Source: Haloarcula ordinaria
GTDB lineage: Archaea; Halobacteriota; Halobacteria; Halobacteriales; Haloarculaceae
Reading direction: 5' to 3'
Length of the DNA stretch: 64,000 bases
NCBI RefSeq assembly: GCF_029338275.1
Contig: NZ_CP119789.1
Span: forward strand, 2,046,001 to 2,110,000
Shown in pieces: positions 1-8,215 of the stretch. Position numbers and translations under genes: made by a program. The notes beneath the pieces are model-generated. The model ran no database searches and was not told the origin of the DNA. It saw only the letters and a program-made list of their open reading frames with translations. The first letter of the stretch is position 1, and every line of letters starts with the position of its first letter.

Positions 1-1184
1 TCTGTACGGCGCTCCGCCACTGCCTGCCAGTGGACCCGCTCGGCAGCGGCGAACCGGTCGCGCCACGGCTCCAGTCCGGCGCCCTCGACCCGGTCGGCGA
101 GGGCCAGCGCGGTGGCGTCCTCGTCGGCCACCAGCAGGTCCGTCGCGGTGAACTCTGCCTCCGTCCAGTCGCCCGTCGGGTCGACGACGAACTGCCGGCA
201 GTCGGCGTCGCGGAGGTACTGCCGGAGGGGCTTAGAGGTCGGTGACGCCCCGAACCGGAGCACGACGTCGGGGTCGTCCCACGCAGCCGTCGCCTCGGAG
301 CCGACGTAGGCGTCGTAGCCGCCACAGACCGGCGCGTCGAGCGCGTCGACGTGCGGGCCGAATCGGAGGTCCGAGAGCGGGTCTGCGAGCACCGGGAATC
401 CGGTCGCCTCGACGAGTCGCCCGAGCGCGTCCCTACCGAGTCCACCGTCGGCGGGGCCCGCGACGACGAGGCCACGCTCGGCGTCACTGATTGCTCTCGC
501 AACGCGTTCGTGCGCCGCCTCGTCGAGCGTCGGTCTCCCGGTCGACGTCTGCACGAACGGGCCGTCGCGGCCGTCGGCTTCGAGCGGGTGGTCTTCAGCC
601 CAATCGTCGGGGACGCCCGCCGGGTCGTCCGCGGGAACCGGGGTCGGTTCCAGTGGCTTTCGGAAGCGACAGTTGAGGTGGACCGGCCCCGGGTCCACGC
701 CGGTCGACTCGCCGAGTGCTCGGGCGGCCGTAGTCCGCAACATGCGCACCTTCCGTGGCTCGGCCTCCGGTTCGGGCATGTCGCGGTACCACCGGACCGA
801 ATCGCCGTACAGCTTCTCCTGGTCGACGGTCTGGTTGGCACCGCTGTCGATGAGTTCCGGCGGGCGGTCGGCCGTCAAGAGGAGCATCGGGACGCCCGAC
901 TGATTCGCCTCGATGACCGCGGGGTGGAAGTTCGCCGCCGCGGTCCCCGAGGTACAGACCAGCGGAGTCGGTCGCCCGGTTCTTCGCGCCCGTCCGAGCG
1001 CGAAGAAGGCTGCGGAGCGCTCGTCCAGATGCGAGAACACCTGCACGTCCGGGTGCTCGGCGAACGCGACGGTCAGCGGCGTCGACCGACTCCCCGGTGA
1101 GAGACAGGCGGCGTCGACGCCGCCGGCGACGAGCTCGTCGACCAGCGTCTCGGCCCACAGCGTGTTGACGTTCGGGTGACTCAT
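1..1184 (-). CDS. menD: MenD, 2-succinyl-5-enolpyruvyl-6-hydroxy-3-cyclohexene-1-carboxylate synthase (partial, C-terminal end missing)
   Basis: Thiamine diphosphate enzyme that joins isochorismate and 2-oxoglutarate in menaquinone synthesis. The gene runs off the left edge, so about 394 codons of the N-terminal part are seen. The ThDP pyrimidine-binding domain is clear: SPGSRSTPL at residues 29-37, DERSAAF at 54-60 with the family's conserved glutamate (E55), CTSGTAAANFHPA from residue 78, and TADRPPEL at 104-111, all typical of MenD. The start is an ATG whose first bases overlap the stop of menF (ATGA), so the two genes are translationally coupled in one minus-strand operon. Haloarchaea use menaquinone as their main respiratory quinone, which fits the context. 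Identification is firm; only the C-terminal domain is unseen. Confidence 0.95.
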   Translation of the reverse strand, partial: MSHPNVNTLWAETLVDELVAGGVDAACLSPGSRSTPLTVAFAEHPDVQVFSHLDERSAAFFALGRARRTGRPTPLVCTSGTAAANFHPAVIEANQSGVPMLLLTADRPPELIDSGANQTVDQEKLYGDSVRWYRDMPEPEAEPRKVRMLRTTAARALGESTGVDPGPVHLNCRFRKPLEPTPVPADDPAGVPDDWAEDHPLEADGRDGPFVQTSTGRPTLDEAAHERVARAISDAERGLVVAGPADGGLGRDALGRLVEATGFPVLADPLSDLRFGPHVDALDAPVCGGYDAYVGSEATAAWDDPDVVLRFGASPTSKPLRQYLRDADCRQFVVDPTGDWTEAEFTATDLLVADEDATALALADRVEGAGLEPWRDRFAAAERVHWQAVAERRT

Positions 1185-2518
1185 TCCAGTTCGTCGAGCA
1201 TCGGCCGGTACTTGAGCTGGACCTCGTCCCACTCTCGGTCGGGGTCGCTGTCCGAGACGATGCCGGCGCCGGCAAACAGTGTCGCGAGGCGGCCGCGGGC
1301 GACCGCAGAGCGGATACCGACCGCGAAACTGCCGTTCCCGCCCGCGTCGACCCAGCCGACGGGCGCGGCGTACCACCCACGGTCGAAGGCTTCCGTCTCC
1401 CGGATGGTCCGCAGCGCCGCGTCCGGTGGCAGGCCGCCCACCGCCGGCGTCGGGTGGAGTGCCTCGACGAGCTCGAGGACGTGGCGGTCGCTGTCGAGTT
1501 CGGCGGTGATGGAGGTCCGGAGGTGCTGGACCGTCGCCAGTCGACGGACGCTCACGTCGCCGGTCCGGACCGACGACGCGAACGGTTCGAGCTGCTCGCG
1601 GATGGCGTCGGCGACCAGCTGCTGTTCGTGGCGGTCCTTCTCGCTCTCGAGCAGCTCCGATGCGAGCCACTCGTCCTCTGCGGGGGTATCGCCCCGGCCT
1701 GTCGACCCCGCGAGCGCTTCCGTCCGGACCGTTCGACCACGAACGGAGACGAGCCGCTCCGGCGTCGCACCGAAGAACGTGCCGGCGTCGGCGAGCGAGA
1801 GCATGAACCGGTAGCAGTCCGGATATCTCCGGGCCAGCCGACCCAGTACGTCCGGTACTGAGAGCCCGTCCCGGAGCGATACCTGCAGCGACTGGGCGAG
1901 GACGACCTTCTGGAGGTCGCCCCGCTCGACGCTCTCCAGCGCGGCACGCACCTGTTCGCGCCACCCGGCCCGCGTCGGGGTCCGCTCGACGTGGTCGATG
2001 CCCGGCGAATCGGCGACTGGGCCAGCGTCCATCTCCTCCAGTCGGTCCCGCCACGTCTCGAGTGACCGTTCTGCCGCCGTGCTCGCGTCCGGACCCGTGG
2101 CAATCGTCGTGAGCCACGCGTCGTCTCCCGTCTGGGTCAGCTGGACCGCCGGGAGAAAGAACGCGGCCCCGGGGAACCCGTCCCAGGGGGAGTCGGCGTC
2201 TGTCGTATCCCCGTCGTGGAAGGCGAACCCTCCGAACAGGCGCGGGCGAGCCGCGCGGGGGAGGCCTGGCTGGACCGAACACGATTCGAAGAGGCTCTCG
2301 GCCCGCTCGCGGACGTCCTCGAACCGGGTCGAGCCCTCGGCCGTGACGGTAACGGCCGCGCCCCGGGCGGCCACCGTCTCGGTCCCCGTGGCCCACGCGA
2401 ACCGCGGCCGCTCGTCCGTCTGGAGAACCCCCCGAATCGGCGCACAGTCGACGCGACACCCACGTGCGACGACCGCCGTCTCACCGACCGTCGCCTCCTC
2501 GCCACGCAGTGGTTCCAT
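1181..2518 (-). CDS. menF: MenF, isochorismate synthase
   Basis: Chorismate-utilising enzyme that makes isochorismate, the entry step to menaquinone. It is 445 residues long. The N-terminal part is variable and the chorismate-binding domain starts near residue 180. Family motifs are intact: GATPERLV at 250-257, EALAGSTGRG at 267-276, HPTPAVGGLP at 355-364 and GAGIVSDSDP at 417-426. The last two favour isochorismate synthase over anthranilate or aminodeoxychorismate synthase. The gene lies immediately upstream of menD with a 4-base ATGA overlap, which settles the menaquinone assignment. It is the first gene of the visible operon. Confidence 0.93.
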   Translation of the reverse strand: MEPLRGEEATVGETAVVARGCRVDCAPIRGVLQTDERPRFAWATGTETVAARGAAVTVTAEGSTRFEDVRERAESLFESCSVQPGLPRAARPRLFGGFAFHDGDTTDADSPWDGFPGAAFFLPAVQLTQTGDDAWLTTIATGPDASTAAERSLETWRDRLEEMDAGPVADSPGIDHVERTPTRAGWREQVRAALESVERGDLQKVVLAQSLQVSLRDGLSVPDVLGRLARRYPDCYRFMLSLADAGTFFGATPERLVSVRGRTVRTEALAGSTGRGDTPAEDEWLASELLESEKDRHEQQLVADAIREQLEPFASSVRTGDVSVRRLATVQHLRTSITAELDSDRHVLELVEALHPTPAVGGLPPDAALRTIRETEAFDRGWYAAPVGWVDAGGNGSFAVGIRSAVARGRLATLFAGAGIVSDSDPDREWDEVQLKYRPMLDELE

Positions 2519-2660
2519 TGGCCCGGTCTTAGGAGTCCGTCCCTTTGAGCCTAACTATGCCCGAACCGTCCGTGGCTCGGCCGCCCCGACCCGGCCTGCT
2601 CACTCTGACCGCCAGGCGCTCCTCGCAGCCGGTGTCCGAACATCTCAACCGCCCGCCAAG

Positions 2661-2668
2661 TTTAAATA
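2661..2668 (+). promoter_or_regulatory. TATA box for the small regulator at 2697
   Basis: The stretch TTTAAATA lies about 29-33 bases before the ATG at 2697. This is the archaeal TATA position if transcription begins at or next to the start codon, so the mRNA is probably leaderless. It is one of the best matches to a haloarchaeal core promoter in the window. Confidence 0.65.
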
Positions 2669-2696
2669 TGGGTTACTCTAAGCACCCAACGTTGCG

Positions 2697-2912
2697 ATGC
2701 CAAAGGTAGAGATAACGGTCCCGGAGCACCTCGAGATGCAGATTGCCCAGCTGGTCGAGCAGGGCGAGTTCATCAACCGCGAGGAAGCCATCGAAGACCT
2801 CCTCTCGACGGGTCTCAAGGCGTACAAGACCTCCGGACCACAAGATCAGGACGAGGAACCAGGGTTCGAAGACGACGGGATGATGGGACACGACGACGAG
2901 TACGTCTTCTGA
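2697..2912 (+). CDS. Small ribbon-helix-helix (CopG-like) DNA-binding protein
   Basis: A 71-residue acidic protein. The N-terminus reads as a beta strand (KVEITVPE) followed by two helices separated by a turn (residues 12-44, including FINREEAIEDLL). That is the ribbon-helix-helix pattern of CopG/MetJ-type regulators. The last 25 residues are a disordered acidic tail (DQDEEPGFEDDG) ending in YVF. Many haloarchaea carry such single-domain proteins, and the target genes are unknown. A strong TATA box at 2661-2668 gives a leaderless start. The neighbour downstream, UPF0058, has its own promoter, so the two need not be co-transcribed. The regulator role is inferred from fold only. Confidence 0.7.
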   Translation: MPKVEITVPEHLEMQIAQLVEQGEFINREEAIEDLLSTGLKAYKTSGPQDQDEEPGFEDDGMMGHDDEYVF

Positions 2913-2985
2913 CCCCCAGCCCGCCGGTCTGGTATCCCTTCCCGGGTAATTCTTATACCACTCCCATCTCATAGGGTAACCAACC

Positions 2986-3267
2986 ATGCACAAAGACGAG
3001 CTGCTAGAGTTACACGAACAGATGGTGACGATTATGGAGTTCTTCCGCGACGAGATGGACTCCGTCGACCCGGAGCTGTTCGACCAGTACCAGGAACTCG
3101 ACGTCCGGCCCTCGGACGTCCACAAGTCGAAGAGCGAGCACAAACACGCGGTGTTCGTCCTCGGCAACGCGCTGGCCACCGCGATGAGCGAAGACGAGTT
3201 CTCGGACGCCGGCCGCGTCGGCAAGCGGATGCAGGAGCTGGCCGAAGACGCGGAGCGCAAACTGTAG
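2986..3267 (+). CDS. UPF0058 family protein
   Basis: A 93-residue protein, almost entirely helical, matching the archaeal UPF0058 family: MHKDELLELHEQM at the start, HKHAVFVLGNAL in the middle, and a GKRMQELAEDAE helix at the end. The family is conserved across Halobacteria and methanogens and has no established function. A TATA-like TTCTTATACC lies about 35 bases before the ATG, so the mRNA should be nearly leaderless. A pyrimidine-rich tract just after the stop (3277-3300) probably terminates transcription before the convergent crotonase gene. Confidence 0.85.
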   Translation: MHKDELLELHEQMVTIMEFFRDEMDSVDPELFDQYQELDVRPSDVHKSKSEHKHAVFVLGNALATAMSEDEFSDAGRVGKRMQELAEDAERKL

Positions 3268-3377
3268 CCCGGCACGTCCCTCTCTTCATTTCCTCTCTCT
3301 GCATGCTGCTCTGGTGATGAGCCGCTGCTCCAGGCGGGTCCGGTGGACTCGCTCTCGGACCAGTGCGCCTCGGTGAC

Positions 3378-4172
3378 TCAGCGTCCCTCGAACTCCGGGT
3401 CCCGCTGTTCCATGAACGCCCGCGCCCCCTCGTCGTGGTCTCGGGTCGTGAAGGCGATGCCCTGGGCCGTGGCCTCGCGGTCGAGTGCCTGCTCGAACGA
3501 GGACTCGACGCCGCGGTCGACGAGCCGCTTCGACTGGGTCAGCGCGACGGTGGGCCCCGAGGCGATTGTTTCGACCGTCGACTCGACCTCCGTGTCGAAC
3601 GATCCGGCATCGAACAGCTGTGTGACCAGCCCGAGTTCCAGCGCTTCCTCGGCCCCGACCGTCGCTCCGGTGAAGACGAGTTCCTTCGCCTTGTTCGGCC
3701 CGACGAGTCGCGGCAGGAAGTAGGAGATACCGGAGTCGACGGCGAGTCCGACACGCCGGAAACCGAAGCTAAGTCTCGCGCTCGGATTCGCGAGTTGTAC
3801 GTCGCAGGCCAGTGCGAGTCCTGCGCCCGCACCGAACGCCGCGCCGTCGAGTTTCGCGACGACCGGGAGTCGGCAGTCGTAGACTGCTTCGACAGCATCG
3901 TTGATGGCCGCGGCGGCGTGTTCCACCCTGTCCGCTGGCGGCACCTCGTTCGCGACGCCCTCGACCATCGCCCCGATGTCGCCGCCGGCACAGAACGCGT
4001 CGCCCGCGCCCTCGACGACGACACAGCGGGCGTCGCTCTCGGCGATGGTCTCGAAGCGGTCGACCAGTACCCCGGCGGTGTCGACGTCCATGGCGTTCCG
4101 GACGTCGGGCCTGTTCAGGGTCACCGTCGCCACCCCGTCGGCGATACGCAGTTCCACGGCGTCTGTGGTCAT
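3378..4172 (-). CDS. Enoyl-CoA hydratase/isomerase (crotonase fold, PaaG-like active site)
   Basis: A 264-residue crotonase-superfamily enzyme acting on acyl-CoA thioesters in the cytoplasm. The oxyanion-hole segment FCAGGD is at 60-65 and the second at GAAFGAGAGLA around 110-120. The usual hydratase glutamate following the FGxPE pattern is replaced: the sequence reads FGFRRVGLAVDSG, with an aspartate at residue 146. This Asp-only arrangement resembles PaaG-type isomerases more than classical enoyl-CoA hydratases. The C-terminus ends in RDPEFEGR, a common end for this family and also seen in the fusion protein at 24325. It is divergent from the photolyase, with an 88-base shared promoter region. 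The exact substrate is unknown. Confidence 0.85.
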   Translation of the reverse strand: MTTDAVELRIADGVATVTLNRPDVRNAMDVDTAGVLVDRFETIAESDARCVVVEGAGDAFCAGGDIGAMVEGVANEVPPADRVEHAAAAINDAVEAVYDCRLPVVAKLDGAAFGAGAGLALACDVQLANPSARLSFGFRRVGLAVDSGISYFLPRLVGPNKAKELVFTGATVGAEEALELGLVTQLFDAGSFDTEVESTVETIASGPTVALTQSKRLVDRGVESSFEQALDREATAQGIAFTTRDHDEGARAFMEQRDPEFEGR

Positions 4173-4260
4173 GGCTCACCCGACGCCGGGAGACGGGAAA
4201 ACCCTGGCGTCCAACCTGGTTGGGTACGACCTTTTGTAGGGAGCCACACCAGGACCGTGT

Positions 4261-5688
4261 ATGCGCATTCACTGGCACCGTCGGGACCTGCGGGTGGCCG
4301 ACAACGCCGCGCTCGCACGGGCGACGCCGGACGACCCGGTCGTCCCGGTCTTCGTCTTCGACCGCGACGTCCTCACCCACGCTGGTCCGCCTCGCGTCGC
4401 GTTCATGCTCGACGCGCTCGACAGTCTCGCCGAGCAGTACCGTGACGCCGGCAGTCAGCTCCTCGTCGTCCACGGCGACCCCCGTTCGGTCCTCCCGGAC
4501 CTGGCCCGCGAACTCGGTGCCGACCACGTCACCTGGGGCCGGGACTACTCCGGTCTCGCCCGTGAGCGCGACGCGGCGGTCCGGCGTGCGCTCGACGACG
4601 CCGACGTGACCCGCGAGGCCGTCCAGAACGCCGTCCTGCACGAACCGGGCGAGATAACGACGAACGACGGCGACCCCTACAGTGTCTTCACCTACTTCGG
4701 CCGGAAGTGGCAGGACCGGGAGAAAGCCCCGCCGTACGACCAACCGAGTGACGAGGCGCTCGCGGCCGTCGATGCGAGGGAACTCGGGGACATGGCCGGT
4801 ACCGACCGCCCGACGCTCACGGATCTCGGGTTCGACACGCCGGAGGCGGACGTACCGGCGGCGGGGACAGACGCGGCGCGGGACCTGCTCGCGGACTTTC
4901 TCGATGAAGCCGTCTACCGCTACGACGACCGGCGGGACTACCCGGCCGACGACTGCACGTCGCGGCTCTCGGCGCACCTCAAGTTCGGGACCATCGGCAT
5001 CAGAGAGGTCTACGAGCGGACCGTCGCTGCCCGCGACGTCGTCGAGCCGGGCAGCGACCGGGACGACTCCGTCGGGGAGTTCCTCTCCCAGCTGGCCTGG
5101 CGGGAGTTCTACACCCAGGTGCTGGCCGCGAACCCCAACGTCGTCACGGCGAACTACAAGTCCTACGAGCGCCCTATCGAGTGGAACCACGACCCAGAGG
5201 CCCTGCAGGCCTGGAAGGACGGCGAGACGGGCTACCCCATCGTCGACGCGGGGATGCGCCAGCTGCGGGCCGAGGCGTTCATGCACAACCGCGTGCGGAT
5301 GATCGTCGCCTCCTTCCTGACGAAGGACCTCCTCATCGACTGGCGCGAGGGGTACGACTGGTTCCGCGAGAAGCTGGTCGACCACGACACCGCCAACGAC
5401 AACGGCGGCTGGCAGTGGGCCGCCTCGACGGGGACCGACGCCCAACCCTACTTCCGCATCTTCAACCCGATGACGCAGGGCGAGCGATACGACCCGGACG
5501 CCGAGTACATCAAGCGGTACGTCCCGGAACTGCGGGACGCGGGGGCGGAGATAATCCACGGCTGGCACGAGGCGTCGCTCACCCAGCGGCGCAACGCGGC
5601 CCCCGACTATCCGGCCCCCATCGTCGACCACAGCGACCGGCGCGAACAGGCCATCGAGATGTTCGAGCGGGCCCGCGGGGACGGGTAG
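4261..5688 (+). CDS. phr: Deoxyribodipyrimidine photolyase (class I)
   Basis: A 475-residue FAD enzyme that uses blue light to split cyclobutane pyrimidine dimers in DNA. The N-terminal Rossmann (antenna-binding) domain starts directly with RIHWHRRDLRVADN. The C-terminal FAD/DNA domain contains WREFYTQVL near residue 280 and the signature stretch from about 379 to 402 (NDNGGWQWAAS, then RIFNP). Length and motifs match the haloarchaeal Phr2 type rather than cryptochrome, though that split cannot be proven by eye. CTTTTGTAGG about 29 bases before the ATG serves as the TATA element, so the mRNA is leaderless. Sunlight exposure of haloarchaea explains the gene, and superoxide dismutase follows. 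Confidence 0.93.
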   Translation: MRIHWHRRDLRVADNAALARATPDDPVVPVFVFDRDVLTHAGPPRVAFMLDALDSLAEQYRDAGSQLLVVHGDPRSVLPDLARELGADHVTWGRDYSGLARERDAAVRRALDDADVTREAVQNAVLHEPGEITTNDGDPYSVFTYFGRKWQDREKAPPYDQPSDEALAAVDARELGDMAGTDRPTLTDLGFDTPEADVPAAGTDAARDLLADFLDEAVYRYDDRRDYPADDCTSRLSAHLKFGTIGIREVYERTVAARDVVEPGSDRDDSVGEFLSQLAWREFYTQVLAANPNVVTANYKSYERPIEWNHDPEALQAWKDGETGYPIVDAGMRQLRAEAFMHNRVRMIVASFLTKDLLIDWREGYDWFREKLVDHDTANDNGGWQWAASTGTDAQPYFRIFNPMTQGERYDPDAEYIKRYVPELRDAGAEIIHGWHEASLTQRRNAAPDYPAPIVDHSDRREQAIEMFERARGDG

Positions 5689-5809
5689 GTCCGGTCGATG
5701 CTGTCAGGTAGTGACATGCTAGAACCACCACGAACGCGGGCACGAAACCCACCGCCTCCTAAACGTTTAACAGGTCTCCGGTCCACAGGGGTATTGGAGG
5801 CGATTTGAT

Positions 5810-6421
5810 ATGTCCGAACACTCTGACCCGGAACTACCACCACTACCGTATGACTACGACGCACTGGAACCCCACATCTCCGAACAGGTGCTCACCTGGC
5901 ACCACGATACCCACCACCAGGGGTACGTAAACGGCCTCGACGCGGCCGAGAAGACCCTCGCCGAGAACCGCGAGTCGGGAGACCACTCCTCGACCGCCGG
6001 TGCCCTCGGGAACGTCACACACAACGGGTGTGGCCACTATCTCCACACGCTGTTCTGGGACAACATGGACCCGAACGGCGGTGGCGAACCCGAAGGTGCC
6101 CTCCGCGACCGCATCGAGGCGGACTTCGGCTCCTACGAGGGCTGGAAGGCCGAGTTCGAGGCCGCCGCGGGCGCCGCCGGTGGCTGGGCGCTCCTGGTCT
6201 ACGACCCTGTCGCCAAGCAACTGCGCAACGTCAAGGTCGACAAGCACGACCAGGGCGCGCTCTGGGGCGCACATCCCGTCCTGGCGCTCGACGTCTGGGA
6301 GCACTCCTACTACTACGACTACGGACCGGACCGCGGCAGCTTCATCGACGCCTTCTTCGAGGTCGTCGACTGGGACCACGCCGCAGCACAGTTCGAGAAG
6401 TCGGTCCAGCACTTCGAGTAA
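5810..6421 (+). CDS. sod: Superoxide dismutase, Mn/Fe type
   Basis: A 203-residue enzyme that converts superoxide to hydrogen peroxide and oxygen. All four metal ligands are visible: H31 in the WHHDTHH segment, H79 in HYLHTLFWDNM, and D161 and H165 in DVWEHSYYYDY. The spacing matches bacterial SodA, and haloarchaeal members of this form are usually manganese enzymes. There is no signal peptide, so the protein is cytoplasmic. An AAACGTTTAAC element (5762-5772) upstream is the likely BRE/TATA. It sits about 40 bases before the ATG, implying a short leader. A hairpin follows the gene. Confidence 0.95.
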   Translation: MSEHSDPELPPLPYDYDALEPHISEQVLTWHHDTHHQGYVNGLDAAEKTLAENRESGDHSSTAGALGNVTHNGCGHYLHTLFWDNMDPNGGGEPEGALRDRIEADFGSYEGWKAEFEAAAGAAGGWALLVYDPVAKQLRNVKVDKHDQGALWGAHPVLALDVWEHSYYYDYGPDRGSFIDAFFEVVDWDHAAAQFEKSVQHFE

Positions 6422-6445
6422 GGGGCTCCAACCAGCATTTCTTTA

Positions 6446-6464
6446 GTCGCTGCTCGGTAGCGAC
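6446..6464 (+). terminator. Hairpin after sod
   Basis: GTCGCT and AGCGAC form a 6-bp stem with a 7-base loop, 25 bases after the sod stop. A T-rich patch (TTTCTTTA) lies just before it. It is probably the sod 3' end, but could also be a protein site for the next gene. Confidence 0.35.
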
Positions 6465-6509
6465 GCGTACTCCGAGGGATTTACCCACCCGCTCGGCATA
6501 CCCGCGGGT

Positions 6510-6779
6510 ATGCCTGCGACGAAGGACGAATTCGACGAGCTGCTGTCGTTCGAGCTGCACGAACCCGCGGACATCCTGGACCCGGACCTGCTGTACACGA
6601 TTCCGGAGCTGGCCCGGTTGCTCCAGGGTCTCCCCGTCGACGCCGAACTGAGCGACTTCAACGAGTCGGTGTTCATCGACTGGGCCATCCCCTGGATGAT
6701 CTACAACCAGGACGACCTGGTGTTCGCGGAACCGAACGACGAGGACGTGGTCGGCCTCTACGGCCTCGCAGACGAATGA
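6510..6779 (+). CDS. Conserved haloarchaeal protein of unknown function
   Basis: An acidic 89-residue protein with no recognisable catalytic motif. It has three short predicted helices and an aromatic-rich centre (FIDWAIPWMIYNQ, residues 51-63), and ends LYGLADE. It resembles small conserved haloarchaeal DUF proteins, possibly DUF5827, but I cannot confirm that by eye. The TATA-like GGATTTACCC around 6477-6486 is about 29 bases before the ATG and supports this start. The stop overlaps the start of the following P-loop protein by 4 bases (ATGA), so the two are coupled and may share a function. Confidence 0.7.
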   Translation: MPATKDEFDELLSFELHEPADILDPDLLYTIPELARLLQGLPVDAELSDFNESVFIDWAIPWMIYNQDDLVFAEPNDEDVVGLYGLADE

Positions 6780-7579
6780 ACCTCCTCGTCGCCGGCGCCG
6801 ACCGGGTCGACGCCGGCAAGACGACGTTCACCGTGGGGCTGTTGGAACGGACGGGGGCGCGCGGCTACAAGCCCCGGGCCGGGAACAACTACTGGTTCGA
6901 CCACGACGACTACGAGCGAGCGACGAGTGAGGGGCGACTCTACGGGAAGGACGCCAAGCGACTCGCGGCCGCGACGCCCGACGAGGTCACGCCCGAGGAC
7001 GTCAACCCCATCCATCGGCTGTGGCACCCCTCGGCCGGTGCGGGGACCGGACTGCTGGGCCGCGAGCACGAGCAGTTCGTCGTCGACCGGGTCGGCGAGG
7101 AGTTCGTCGTCAACGGGTCTATCGACCTCCCCGAGTCGGTCGAGGAGCGCCTGCCACTGGCGGCCGCACCGCGTGTCACCTCGGTGCCCGACTTCAACGA
7201 CCTCATGAGTGCGATGCACGTCCCGGCGCTCGAGGCTATCGCCGAAGATATCGCGACCGAGCAGCGCGCTGTCGTCGAGTCGTACGGCGACATCGCCCGC
7301 CCGCTGTCCGGGCTCGAACCGGACGCGGTCGCCGTCGTCGAACCCGGTCGGGCGCGGTTCTACGACGGAAGTCGGTACGCCAAAGCGTGTGAAATCGCGA
7401 CCGGGAGCCCGGAGGAGGGCCAGCTGGAAGAGCGGGTCGGGAACGTCGTGGACCTCATCGAGCGGACCGGGGCCGTTCGGCTGCCGGCGCTCACGGGTGA
7501 GGAGCAGCGCGACCCGGCCGCCGTCGCCGATGCGTACGACCACGCCTACGACGCGCTGCTGGCGACGGCGTTCGACTGA
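6776..7579 (+). CDS. Predicted P-loop ATPase/GTPase
   Basis: A 267-residue soluble protein with a Walker A loop at the very N-terminus: GADRVDAGKTT, K15 being the phosphate-binding lysine. This is the SIMIBI style of loop, as in BioD or CobQ-type proteins. The rest has no strongly named domain. It contains a GYKPRAGNNYW segment near 35 and a PDFNDLMSAMHVPALE segment near 143-158. It probably belongs to the archaeal group annotated as predicted P-loop ATPase/GTPase. The ATGA overlap with the 89-residue protein upstream indicates a two-gene operon. No substrate can be named. Confidence 0.7.
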   Translation: MNLLVAGADRVDAGKTTFTVGLLERTGARGYKPRAGNNYWFDHDDYERATSEGRLYGKDAKRLAAATPDEVTPEDVNPIHRLWHPSAGAGTGLLGREHEQFVVDRVGEEFVVNGSIDLPESVEERLPLAAAPRVTSVPDFNDLMSAMHVPALEAIAEDIATEQRAVVESYGDIARPLSGLEPDAVAVVEPGRARFYDGSRYAKACEIATGSPEEGQLEERVGNVVDLIERTGAVRLPALTGEEQRDPAAVADAYDHAYDALLATAFD

Positions 7580-7616
7580 GTCACAGACAAAAAATTCGCG
7601 GTGAGCGCGACTCCCG

Positions 7617-7781
7617 TCAGACCGTCTCCCACAGGCCACGGACGTCGCTGTCCGACAGCTCCGTGTCGTGCGTCTCCATCGAGTGTTGTTTGACGAACGA
7701 GATGAGTTGGTCTTCGTCCTCGGACCGAATCTCGAAGTCGCAGTCGTTCCCGGCGTCTCGACAGCTGAGTTGTTTCGCCAT
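7617..7781 (-). CDS. DUF1059 family small protein
   Basis: A 54-residue protein starting MAKQLSCRDAG and matching the DUF1059 pattern of small proteins with two cysteines close to the N-terminus (C7, C14), then an acidic EDEDQL segment and HSMETHD. An upstream in-frame ATG at 7820 would add 13 residues. The internal ATG at 7781 is preferred because GGAGGT lies 6 bases before it on the minus strand, a clean Shine-Dalgarno site. This makes it one of the few leadered genes here. A 22-bp palindrome at 7815-7836 sits in its promoter. The function of DUF1059 proteins is unknown. Confidence 0.75.
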   Translation of the reverse strand: MAKQLSCRDAGNDCDFEIRSEDEDQLISFVKQHSMETHDTELSDSDVRGLWETV

Positions 7782-7814
7782 TGGTGGACCTCCACCCAGA
7801 CGGATGCGAGACAG

Positions 7815-7836
7815 TAGCATTGTTACAACGATGCTA
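7815..7836. promoter_or_regulatory. 22-bp palindrome, candidate operator for the DUF1059 gene
   Basis: TAGCAT and ATGCTA flank an inner GTT-AC-AAC, giving an inverted repeat with only one base on each side out of symmetry. It starts next to a TATA-like element (GTTAATA on the minus strand, 7835-7841), so it should cover the transcription start of the gene at 7781. That placement is typical of a repressor site. The regulator is not known. Confidence 0.5.
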
Positions 7837-7901
7837 TTAACGCTATCAACGCCTTTCCTGCTGAAACACCGGCTTATCTGACGGCAATACGCACAAAGAT
7901 A

Positions 7902-8126
7902 TCAACTGTCGTGCACTTCGTCGTGGAGCTGTTTCGCCTCTTTGGCGGTCACCGTCATCCACTCGCCGTCCTCCTCCAGCTTGACCTCGAATTTCCCGTC
8001 CGGGATGTCTGCGTCTGCCGGTATGGCGTGTTCCTCGACGGCGTGTTTCGCTAACTGCTGTTGTGCGGCGTCGGTCGACGGGGCAATCGCCTGCCAGGAA
8101 CACCCGTCGTGCGGACAGTTTAACAT
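7902..8126 (-). CDS. Small C2H2-like zinc-binding protein
   Basis: A 74-residue protein with CPHDGC at residues 4-9 and two histidines about 20 residues later (H28 and H33 in KHAVEEH). Together these can bind one zinc as a C2H2 finger. The C-terminal half (KFEVKLEEDGEWMTVTAKEA) looks like a small beta/alpha extension. It resembles the DUF1059-type protein just downstream in size and N-terminal Cys pair, and both are on the minus strand, so they may be distant relatives. There is no known role. I see no strong promoter motif. Confidence 0.65.
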   Translation of the reverse strand: MLNCPHDGCSWQAIAPSTDAAQQQLAKHAVEEHAIPADADIPDGKFEVKLEEDGEWMTVTAKEAKQLHDEVHDS

Positions 8127-8215
8127 CGGCTTACCACGGGTTTGCGAAGTGAGTACTTCAGCGTTCCCCCACCTGTAACCGGAACTGGACCTTCGGTTGT
8201 GAGGTCCCGGCGGCT

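Noticed and set aside
3769..5631. A 620-residue minus-strand open frame across the photolyase gene
   Set aside because: It is the reverse shadow of the photolyase and part of the crotonase frame, with repetitive Arg/Val/Asp composition and no family motif. High G+C makes such frames common here.
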